NCBI GenBank assembly: GCA_963965975.1
Contig: OZ014421.1
Location: 2,345,001 to 2,409,000, forward strand
Origin: Xestospongia bergquistia
Taxonomy: Eukaryota > Porifera > Demospongiae > Haplosclerida > Petrosiidae
Length of the DNA stretch: 64,000 nt
Direction: 5' to 3'
The position numbers were made by a program, and so were the translations under genes. Under the pieces are notes generated by a model. That model had not been told where the DNA came from and searched no databases. It was given only the letters and a program-made list of their open reading frames with translations. This document shows, in pieces, positions 36,523 to 48,500 of this stretch. Position 1 is the first letter of the stretch, and every line of letters starts with the position of its first letter.

Positions 36523-39500
36523 GTGAGTATAAAGTATACTAAATGTACTAAAATGGAGAATTCCTTTAGTAACACTTAATATAATTGGTCAGCTTTATTC
36601 GTATTCAATATATTCCCTCTATCTAAACTAAACATGACCTAGTGGATTACTTTAGGTTATCTGATCTAATATAAGTAACGTATGTACTTGACCCTATAGT
36701 TTATATATAGGTCATGTCCATATACTTAGTACAATGTACTATATTAGTAGTTACTGTACTCTTGTTATAGTATGTCTTCTATAATATTATGTCTACTGTA
36801 TTATAAACTATGTTGTATATGATCTTGTTTATGTGTAATATTACATTTATTAACTTTAATACCTTTGTTAGGATAAGTGGCTGATTGACTCTGCTGAAAG
36901 TGGACGACTATCTGGTGTGAAAAAAGCTTTAAAACAAGGAGCAAATGTCAATGCTCAAAATAAGGTATGTAAGTGTGTCACAATATAGTACTATTCAGAA
37001 ATGATATTGTCTTATGATAAGAGTTCTTCTCATTATCAAATCATCATAATTATTTACATATATGATATATAAGTGTTATAGTTATTATAATAATAATCAC
37101 AATATATCCTTTAAATCAACCTAGTATAAATTAATGTGTGTGTGTTACAAAGTCTTTATTAAAGTTTAATCATGTAATTAAAATATTTTATATATAACAT
37201 TTGAGATATGTCAATGAATGGATACATAAAGAGTTTACTCTGTTGCTGAGGGGTGTGGCTTGAATTGCTTACTACATCCTCACATTTCTTTTCTATAATT
37301 ATATACATGATAAACTCAAATAAACTAATCCATACTGTACTATTTCATAGTGCTTAACATGTTGTACATGACAAAATATTAGGAGTTAATTAACTTTTGT
37401 ATGTACATCTTGTGTTTGAAAATTTTCATGATGTTAATTTTTACATGAACCTTTTTGGAGATGAAAGTTTCCTGATTTATAGTCAATTGTTTCAATATTT
37501 TATAATCATGTGTAATTTGTAGATTTGTTGTAATGATTAGATGTGGTGTGCAAAATGTGCTTAAATGCTCACTCATTGTTTTTTAATTAATGGGGTGTGT
37601 GTGGCATAACTGTAAAGCATTGTTACAAATGTGCTAACTTATGTGTAAATGTGTTATAGGACTGTACTAATGTGTTATATCTGTGGAATGTATACTTTAC
37701 TATTTAAGTAACTGATTTTATGATTTGATATATCATATAATATAATTTATTTAATGTATATATAATGAACAATAACAGTCTAGCACATATTATATAAATT
37801 AATAAAATGTTATGAAATGATGACTGTTCACTGTTTATTCAAAACCATTTCTCCTATCATTTCTTTGTAGTATCATAAATATGTTGTAATGAAATGCACT
37901 AAAGTGCTTAACCACGCTGTGGTCTTATCCAGAGACTTCCTTATCCTCCTCAAGTGACATAATCTCACGTGATGCGCAAAATGATTATTGATGACTCAGC
38001 ATTTCTCTTCAATCAAAGGGAAAAAAGCTTTGCCTTTTAGTGCATCTGCTGGGTACTTTGTACTCTAATTGACAAAAGGTCCAATACTTTCCAACTTCTT
38101 ATTATAAGTTAGTAATTCTCCAATGATAGCTATGGTGCTAGTATTTTTAGTTTGTGCTCAATGTATCGACAAAGATAACTGCCAAAAGTAAGTAAAACTG
38201 TCATAACTTTCCAAAGAAGTATTTTTTCAAAAATTTGCACTTTAAAAAGTTAGAAAATGTCATAAGCTGTATGCAGGAGATTTTTATTGAATTTTCAAGT
38301 CTTCACTGAAAGCTGTGTTTTTTTTTTCAAAGGTTTTTCAGACTTCTAAAGCTTTTTGTTCATTTGTCGCTCCTTTTGGCAGTATTCTTAAGAAGTGCAC
38401 AAGTTTTGCTACCACTCACTATAGTGTGGTGGCTACTAGTGCTGTATTAGCTGAGTTAAAGCAGTTGAAAGCCATTTGTCCGGGTAACAGAGAGAGAGAG
38501 ACACACACACACACTAACAGACTACAGAAACCCTCGATATGCGCCCACGCACAGTGAGGTTAATAACATTATGTTACATTGAGGTTATAAAGAGATAGAA
38601 AGTGACATTGCTAATTAAATAGAAATGAAGATATGGACACATTTTTATGTTTTCATGTCACAAACAACCCTACTTGTAAATTTATCGAGGGGTATTTTTG
38701 TTTCAGTGTTGTAGTGAACAAGTTAATAAATTTGAAATGTATCATAGTATGTGAAATAACAATTTGAATGTAAGAAAAGTGAGGAGACAAATTCAAACAA
38801 TATCAGAATTCCAAGAAAACATTGTATATCAATTGAATGCTATTGCTAGCTACATTCTAGTACTACTTAGAATAGACAAGGCTACAATCAATACACAGTA
38901 CTAGTATTGTACAATATAGGACCAGAATACAGTAGTAAATATAGTTGATATGTCTTGCTGGAGTGGACATTGTGGTTCTTCTTGGTTTCAGATATAGTGT
39001 GGCGTCTAAATTATGAGAACGAAAGAAAACAATACTAACTAGAATGGAGTCATGCTTTCAACTATATCCTTTCTGTTTAATGTAACTTAATATTGATTTC
39101 ACTTTGCAGTAGTTCAGTCTTAATGATATAGGCAGACCCACTTGAATCATTAAAACAGTTGTCGTAATAATAGGTGTAATAAATCAGACATCAGTATTTG
39201 TTTATGTTCATTGTTTGTAAGTCAATGTTCTCTTTTTTGTCAATTGTGCCAGTTTTTTACAAACTTTTACAAGTTATGTCAGCCTTTAATCTACTATTTC
39301 CTGTACAACTTCAGTGCATCTCTGTAGTGTTCTCATAAATCTAATACAATCAAACAACAACTATTTTAACAATAAATGTTGGGATCAGAAACAATACAAA
39401 CATAAGAGAGACAACACAACAACAGAACAAAGGATGAACAAAAATATATGTTTAACCACAAAACACCACCCTATAGAAATTATAAATCTCAATAATCACA

Positions 39501-42500
39501 TGACCCTCTATTTAAGCATGTACATAAATAACTAAATTGGAAATACAACAAAAACAATCAACTAGTAAACATAACAATACACCTTTAGCTTAAACAAACA
39601 TAATAAAGTAATTTATGTCCAATTGATCAGATTTGAATGTCATAAGGTTATTCCATTGATTAAAGAATTTCGCTAACAACAACCAGTCGACAACTGTGTT
39701 CTAGCATCATTTGAGAATGGATACAAGAACAGATGATCTGAATTATAGACTTGACAGACATCAATTTCAATATAATAGAGTCTCATATCATTGTAATGCC
39801 TACCATGGACTTTACCATTTTATAATTTACTCTTTTTAGAAAGTGATCCCAACAATTCAGTGATCTTTGACAAACACTAAATTTCCTCGCTTTCAAGTAC
39901 AATGTTTACTATACTGATCATAAACATTCTTTTGAGTTAGTTGATTTTATTCTACATAGCTCTCAATGATAAAAAACAAAACATCTAATAGTGGTCAAGA
40001 GTGACATTTGGGAGATCAAAAGGTTGTAAAGTTGTTTCATTTGTGGAAGGCTCCATACGGAGCCCCACCCAATTTCATTGCAAAACGCGGAAGGCTCTTT
40101 TAGGCACCTGGAAGTGTTATAAAAACATTCGCTTTTTGGATCGATTTTTCTTTTCAAACAGCTTGTTTTCTAAGCTCAAATGATCCTGAGTCATTGTTAC
40201 AATTGATAGAAGAAATAGATAGCGATTTTAGCGATGACTATTTCGATGGTTTTATTGATTAAAATGAAAAAAAAGATGATGATTGTTTTTTAGATGAAGA
40301 AACTAGTAATGTTACTACAACTTTCTCTTCTTCTGGTATCGCCTCTTCTTTATCTCCTCCTACTACTTATGTTGATACTAGTATTCCTCAGTATCAAGAA
40401 AAACCAGGACCAACCACTCAATTGTCTGGAGCAGAACCAGTAATATTTTTTAAGCATCTATGGAGACACTCTAAGTAATGAAATATTAAAACAAACTAAC
40501 CTCTATGGTCAGCAGTACTTACAATCTCATGTGGACTATCTTCATGAACACCCCAGAGCTCAAGCTCATGATTTTAGTAAACGTAGGTTCACTCTTGGAG
40601 AATTATATAACTTCCTATCATTAATTATAACCATGGATATTGTCAGCTTACCAAGTATTCCAAGTTATTGGCGCACAAGTTGGCTATTTCTTAATGATGG
40701 CTTTCGTAAAGTAATGTCTCGTGATAGGTTCTTGCTTCTACTGAAATTTCTTTATCTCTCAGACAAAGAGAAGTACATCTCCTATGGCCAAGCTGGATAT
40801 GATCGTTTATATAAAATTCGGCCAATTATCACTCACCTCATTGCTCAGTTCAAATCATCATATACACCAAACCAGAACTGTAGTGTAGATGAGAGCATTA
40901 TCATTTACAAAGGTTGCCTCTCATTTCTTCAGTACCTTCCTAAGAAGCCAAACAAATGGGGAATCAAGGCTTGGGTACTGGCTGATGCCAAAAGTGGCTG
41001 TACATGGAATTTTGACATCTATACAGGAAGACGTGATGAAAGAGATGGAAAGTTACCGTTGTCAAGTCTTGTTGTTCTCTCTCTAGCAGCTGACCTTCTA
41101 GGTAAGGGGTACAACTTCTTTTTTGACAACTTCTACACAAGTCCAGACCTGTGTAAAAGGCTCTATGAAAATGGCTCTGGAAGCTGTGGTACAGTCAGGC
41201 TGAACAGAGAGGGGATACCTGACTGGTTGAAGAGGAAACATGTAGAAAAAGGTGAAGTGATAACATACCGTGATGGATGTATACTCGGAATCAAATGGAT
41301 GGATAAAAGAGTTGTAGCTGCTCTTTCTACTATTGATGACGACTCTATAGTAGAGATCCAAAGAAGAACTAGTGCTTGTCAAGAGGGAATAGAGACCATC
41401 CAGAAATAAGCAATAATTCATAATTACAACACTTACATGGGAGGTGTGGACAAAGCTGATCAGCTGGTAATGTACTATGGATTTCCTCACTTTTCCAAGA
41501 AATGGTGGAAACGAATATTTTTCCACATGTTAGATACCACCCTCATAAATGCTTATATCATGTACTGTACGTTCAGTATCTGCTGCACCCCAAGATGTTC
41601 CTCTCAGACTAACTGGTCGTCATTTTCCAGTACCTAGTATAAAAAGGGACTGTAAAATCTGCAGCAGGCGAAAGTCCGGAAAAAGAAAGCAAACTAGTAT
41701 CAAATATGACGTATGTGACATTCATCTATGCATACACCCATGTTTCAAAAAGTACCATACACTCAAAAGCTACAAGTAGAACATTTTTCTATTTTTAACA
41801 ATCGTTTACACACATACACACACACCATATATATATATATTCATGTATCATTACTCCTTGTTCTTTATATTTTATATTATCATCTCTGGGTATAAAGACA
41901 ACACAAAAATATAATACATGTACAAGTATGTGAATAATGGCATTAATATACCTGACATATCTCTTAACTTCTTAACAAGAGCGTCTAGATTATTTCCATT
42001 GTCTACTTACTAGTCCAGTCTGTATGTTGCTAGTGTTTTTCAGTGTCACAACCTTCCCCAGTTTGACACTAAGATGTTGTTGAAGCAATCTCTTGTTAAG
42101 CCTGGTTTCACAGTCAAGCATCCACTGACGAGGAAGATGATCATATATTTCCTATTTAATCAAGCTATCATAGTTATTCAGGTAATGACTGCTTCTTACT
42201 TTCCTCACATCATCTGTGTAGTTTTCATTAACATGAGTGACAACCGAATGCTGCCCATCATCACTTAGAGATAGTTTGATCATCACCTTACATTCTTGCT
42301 TAATAGTACTTGTTTCTTTTACTATTTCTAGAATTAAGTAACTGTATAATTCTCTTTCTCTTACTACTTTTTGGCGGCATTGCGTTAACGGCATTAATTA
42401 GAATAACATGTGCACTCATTTGTGAAATACATTGATTTTGATTGGTCAGTGCATTGCAACCAAAAACATTTTCAAAAGTGACCGTTTTTTGATCCAATCG

Positions 42501-45500
42501 AAAGTATTCTAAGAAATATTGAAAAAAGTCTACTGTTGCTATGGAGCTACTTAATGCTTTAATTTTTTAATTATTGATGAAAAAATTGAAATTTATGCCT
42601 TGTTGTACTGTATGGACATGTATACATGTCACATGACTTTAGTACAGTATTGTTGCTATCTAGAAGTTGTAATAGCTGTATTCACATTTATAAATGTTGT
42701 TATAGTGACTTGAAAGGCTATTCTAGTGCTTGGATATTGGATTACCTTATTAATACACTTGCTAAGCTTGTATTTCTTTATTGCTTCACTGCTACCTCCA
42801 TACACATGAATGAACAAAACGACAGCACTTATAGCAATAAAAACATTAGAATGTCAATGTTCACTAAACTATGAAGAAACTATTAAACAATAAATAGGAC
42901 TAGTTATAAATAACATAATTCCCTATAACTAAAGAATTATAACTAAGAGCTTTTGGAGCATTCTGATTGGATGATAATGAGGAATTTCTCAACATGTTTT
43001 GCTTTGAAAACAGTGATGATGAATTTTTAGATGATGAGGAATAGGTCTGGAATGAGATAAATAGAGATATGATTTAAAGTAGTGATAAAACAGAGTCATA
43101 AACTGATAATCTATGTAATATTTGAGAAAATATGAAAGATATTAAGCAGGACAGGTATTAGCTAGTATTCACAAATACATAAGAACAACTTTATCTATAA
43201 CATAATGGCCATCAATTGTAATGACCATTATTCACTTTTGTTGTATTATGATAATAAATTATTACTTTCCAGAGATAACACAATTTAATTGTCATTACAC
43301 TTCATGGATATCGTTATACAAGATTTCATACCATATTATAAACCTCATGGTCTAACTAACATCATAACTTTGTACTCACTACTTGATATATTTTAGTGTT
43401 TGCTTGTACATGACATTCCCTGTTATCTTGATGATCAGTCAAACAGCTATGCAAATACCTGTTTAGTAGAACACTACAAATCATTGGATAAGGAAACACC
43501 AGATGAAATAAGAGCTTATATGGTTTTATGATCTTAACTTGTCTTGTACTACTACATGCTTTAGATGATTACTGGCACAGGAATTCAACCTTCCATTATG
43601 AGTTAATAACTACTAGGTTTATTTGAAGGTGATTTGTTGATATTTACTGGTTTCTCCATTTTCCTGATAATAGCAGTCTACCATACTATTACATATAGTT
43701 AACTAGAAATAATAGAACCAATTCTTATATACAGGAATAACAAATTCAGTATCCACTGTCACTATAATTAGGGAACGAGGAATGTTAATTAAAAGCGACT
43801 TACAGTAATGAACTGGATAATGATTTCATAGAAGTTGTTGTGTTAACATTAATAACCACTAATACAAATCAAAACTTACTGTTTACTATTTATAAAGAAT
43901 GACTAGTTTAGTCACTGAAGTACTCTTTCTATTTATAAAAATAGAAGAGGTTCTCTATTATGTTAATTATTCCTGTATTAAGACAGATTGGTTTGATAAG
44001 AGTTTTATAATGTAGTATATTAAGTCTACAGTAGTAGCTATATATACATGAACATAACTGTATAATAATTGTACCATTGACAATATCACATAGTGGATAT
44101 TTACAAGAATCATTAAAATTATGAATGTATTATGTGTTACTAGTACATTGAGTTGTAATTTATCTGTACAGTGTACATTGTGTATGTATTACTTCTTTGT
44201 GTTATTACTACAGGATGGCTGGACTGCATTACATTGTGCTGCATCCAATAATCATCCAGAGATCATCAAAATATTAATTACTGAAGGTGCTGATATTACT
44301 GCTGTTGATGAGGTATGAAAGATTATTTTTTTATTTCATCAAGTATTCAAGGATCATAGATAATATACTAAGTATGATATTAAAATGTTATTATAGATCA
44401 ATGAGAATACTCTTTGTATTATCTGTTATTGTTTGTTAACCCTTTCCTCGCCACCGACGCATTTATGCGTCGGTGGCTGATTGTTCACCAGCGCCGACGA
44501 CGCATTTATGCGTTTCGTGTGTATAACATCTCGTACGTTGATCGATTTACCCAGAAACTTCAGTATTTCATAGATCATGACATTTTTGATTATAATTTAT
44601 TTCAATAAAAGCAAAAAAATTATATATATATAGATGATGAAATTGATGTAGTAGCTGATAATATTGTTGCGGTCGATGAGACTGAAATAGAACAATTGAA
44701 TGGTAATTATCATTTAGCTACATAAATAAACTAGATAAATATTACTTACTTGTCAATGTTTGTACTGTGTTGTATTGCATTGTATAACTATTGTCTTGAA
44801 ATTGTGGTTTGTAATTATGATACATCTTACTAGAAGCTTCACATGTCTTGCTACAGACAAAAGCAACATACTAAAGCTGAAGCTTTTTGTTCACCTTACA
44901 CTGTAGCTAGTGATCACCTATTTCACTATCCTCAAAAATGCCTAATTGCTCTATTTTACAACCACAAGATAAGTACATTCCAAAAACAGAAGGCCACGCC
45001 CACTCAAAGAACTAGTACTACAACGCAAAAAAACACTGCAACGAAGAAATAAGAAACATTCTACTCATTCCTACTATCATCTAAGTCTATTTCAAATAAA
45101 AAAAACATGGGGACTCTTGAAAGATGCTTTATACGTCATTTACAATGTGTGCGTAGTTATAACATAATGCTTACCTTGTAGACGACGAATACACAATTCA
45201 TTAGAAGAACAAAACATCCAGGTATCCATATTGAAGCAAACTTGAAACAGCTAAACTTCTAGGAGACAGTTTAGAGATGATACAAGAGCTTAAACGCAAC
45301 CACTCCAACCCTGAAAATACTCGTGCGTTGGCAGTAGTTACTTGCTTTATGCGCATGCGCGAAAAGGGTTAAATATGAAAAGTGGTATAATCACTCTTTT
45401 GTATAACTATCCTATTCAGTTTTTTAGTTATAAATTACAGCTATATTGTGTTAGAATCATAATTAATTTGGTATCTAGGAAGTACAATATAACAATTATT

Positions 45501-48500
45501 TAATACAAGGTTTATACAAAATGTTTTTATACCAACTATTTGAATGAAACTAATGCCTTGACACATTTTGTCATTTTGAAGTTGCATCTCAAAAATCTCA
45601 GTTTTGTAAACATACAGTTGCTATGTATGCATATCTATTCAATATGTATGCAAAACTGTTGTTTGATATATTTTAGTAGCAGTGTCTTAACAAATTAGGT
45701 CACAAATGTTTTGCAAATCAAGTCACATATATAATATTTCATATTAATAAAAATATTATGTTTGGCTTTCTATTATTATATATATGTTTCACTGGGGATG
45801 AGTTTCAATGACTTTGGCAAATGGTACAATCTCTTACTTTCTGTTCAATTTTACTGTCTAGTTTTGGCCACCAAATATAGCTACGAGCTAATCCTTTCAT
45901 TTTTACTACTCCTGGTTGAGCACGGTGTATTTCTTCTAATACTTGAGCTCTTAACTTGGTTGGAATGATGACTCGTGTGCCCACAACAAACATCCATCTA
46001 ATAAACTTAACTCCGTTTGTCGTCTATAGTAGGATATACAATCTGACGGAACATCTAATGCGTTCTCTGCCCAACCTCTACGTACTAAATTAACTACTCT
46101 TGATAATACTGGATCTTTCTCTGTACTTTTTCTTAAATCTGTTACTCTTAATTGTATAGATTCCAAGTGGTTCACCAGAGCAATTAACTCTGCTGGAGGT
46201 GAAGAGGGTTCCTCTGTCGATGGTATTGGTAATCTGCTCAACGCATCTGCATTAGCTAGTTCTTGACCTGGACGATATTTAACTGAATAGTTGTAACTTC
46301 CTAAAATGAGAGCCCACCTCTGGATTCTACAAGAGGCTAGTGTTGGAACTCCTTTGTGCTCTCCAAACAGATAAACTAATGGTTTATGGTCGGTGAATAT
46401 CTCAAATTCTCTACCAGCTAGGTATTGGTGAAACTTTTTGACACCAAAAATGATCGCTAATGCTTCCTTGTAGAGTTGCGAGTTTTTTTTTCTGTTGGTG
46501 ACAGTGTTCTTGATGCGAACGCAATAGGTCTTTCTGCTCCTTCTTTAGTACGATGGGCAATAACTGCTCCTACTTCAATGGGTGATGCATCACAAGTTAA
46601 GACCAATGTATGTGTACCATCATAATGAGCAAGTACAGTAGGTGACCTGATTAACTCCTTACCTTTCTTGAATGCTTGTTCTTGTTCTGACTTCCAGTTC
46701 CATTTCCTGTTTTTGTGCAAAAGTGAATATAATGGATTCAAAATAGTAGATAATTTTGGGAGAAATTTACAATAATAATTAATTAAGCCTAAAAATGCCT
46801 TTAAGTTCCGACACATTGGTGGGACGGGGTGACTGTACAATGGCTTCTACTTTCTCTTCTGTAGGCTCAATTCCATGTTTAGTGATCTTGTGGCCCAGAT
46901 ATTGTACTTCGGGTGCCATGAATATACACTTTTCTCGTCTAAGTTTCATTACAGCTAGTGACAATCTTTCTAATACTTTCTCTACATTGGCTACATGCTC
47001 TGATTCAGTATGGCCTGTGATTAATATATCATCAATATACACACTGACCTGTGGTATTCCTTGGAGATTTTCCATCAGGCGCTGAAATATTGATGGTGCT
47101 GAGTTGATTCCGAATAGTAGTCAGCTGTAGGCATATAACCCTTTGTGTGTATTGACGGTAGTGTATAACTGAGATTGTAGATCAAGTTCTACTTGTTGAT
47201 ATGCGTGTGACAGATCCATCTTTGTAAAGGACTTTCCTCCTGCTAATGAAGAGAAGAGATCATCAACTTTAGGTAACAGGTAGGTATCGAGCATAGATGC
47301 TTTATTGATAGTGGTGTTGTAATCTCCACAGATACGAATTGAGTTGTCTGGTTTCATAACCGGGACTATGGTTGAGGCCTACTCTGAGAACTGCTCTCTC
47401 TCTATTATTCCTTCACGTTGTAGTCTGTCTAACTCTGCCTCAAGTTTGGGTCTGATCGCATATGGAACTGGACGGGCTTTACAAAAAATAGGTTTAGTCT
47501 GGGGATCAATGTGAATTTTTTCTGTTGTTCCTTTTAACTTCCCTAGACCTTTCTCAAACACCAGATTATACTTGCCCAAAACCAACTCTAAGTCTCCTTT
47601 CTGTTGTACTTGTTGTATACTTTGCCAATTCAACCGAAAATGCATAAGCCAGTTGCAACCAAAAAGACTTGGACCAGTGCCTTCGACAATCAATAGTGGT
47701 AAAACTTTTTGTTCTCCTTCGTAACTCACTTCTACATCCACTGTACCCAGTACTTTAATTTCTTGACCTAAGTATGATGTAAGTCTAACTGTTGATGGTT
47801 TCAGTTCCATAATATGACCAATTTGTGCAAACGTTTGCTGACTAATAATTGATGATGATGCTCCAGTGTCTAACTCCATTGTAATTAATTTCTTATTTAC
47901 TCTTACAGTAATTTGAATTGGTTTAGCTCGACTATCAGTTAGTCTCAAAAGTCTATGAGTATCTTCTTCGTCTGACCTGGTAGCATAGCTATCTTCAACA
48001 TGGTGTGTCTGCATATGAGGTTTTCGAGTCCTCTGTTTTGAACGCTGTTGCTGACGTCCACTCCTACACAATTTTTGAAATGTGACCTCGTTTATGACAT
48101 ATGTGACACTCCTTGTCTCTGAAAAAACTAGTTTGAGCTATGTGTTCACCTCCACATCTGTAGCAATTCTGAATTGGTTTCGTCTTTTGCTGCTGGATTC
48201 TCTGGACTGTAACTAGTGGCTTCTGTTCAACTTCTTGCATGACTTTCGAATTTTTCTCAGCTGCTTCTAATCCTTGAGCAACCTCAAGCGTCTTTGCAAG
48301 AGTCAAATCTGTTTCTGATAAGAGATGCCTTTGCATTCCAAGGTGATTAATACCACAAACAATTCTGTCTCTTAGCATCTCATCCAGCTTGTCTCCGAAA
48401 TTACAAAATTCTGATAATTTTCTTAGTTCTGCTACAAAAGCAGCAATAGTTTTGTTTGACTGACGAACTCTAGAATTGAAATGAAAATGTTGAACTATCT

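Larger units (their letters stand above)
33520..37130 (+). repeat. segmental duplicate of 10480-12200 (gene A 5' region)
   Basis: Collinear matches: 33525-33640 with 10485-10580, 34170-34640 with 10590-11105, 34650-35010 with 11170-11590, and 36500-37130 with 11595-12240. Insertions within it are a transposase fragment (about 33660-34020) and a minisatellite-bearing block (about 35010-36480). It therefore carries the start of gene B, the shared promoter and part of the divergent PPxY gene. Confidence 0.85.

Noticed and set aside
38315-38557. 80-codon frame
   Set aside because: Lies within the TTAA-flanked insertion, ends in a microsatellite-coded stretch and has no counterpart elsewhere.
42626-42874. 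Open frame seen again at 51577 and 60163
   Set aside because: Its conservation is explained by the tandem duplication; no homology, no splice signals, intronic position.
44414-44608. 64-codon frame with Arg-rich run
   Set aside because: It starts in intron and runs into the piggyBac-type element; the Arg run is the subterminal GACGCA repeat translated.
46795-47085. Plus-strand frames over the Gypsy copies (also 54127-54420)
   Set aside because: Antisense shadows of the reverse transcriptase region on the minus strand.
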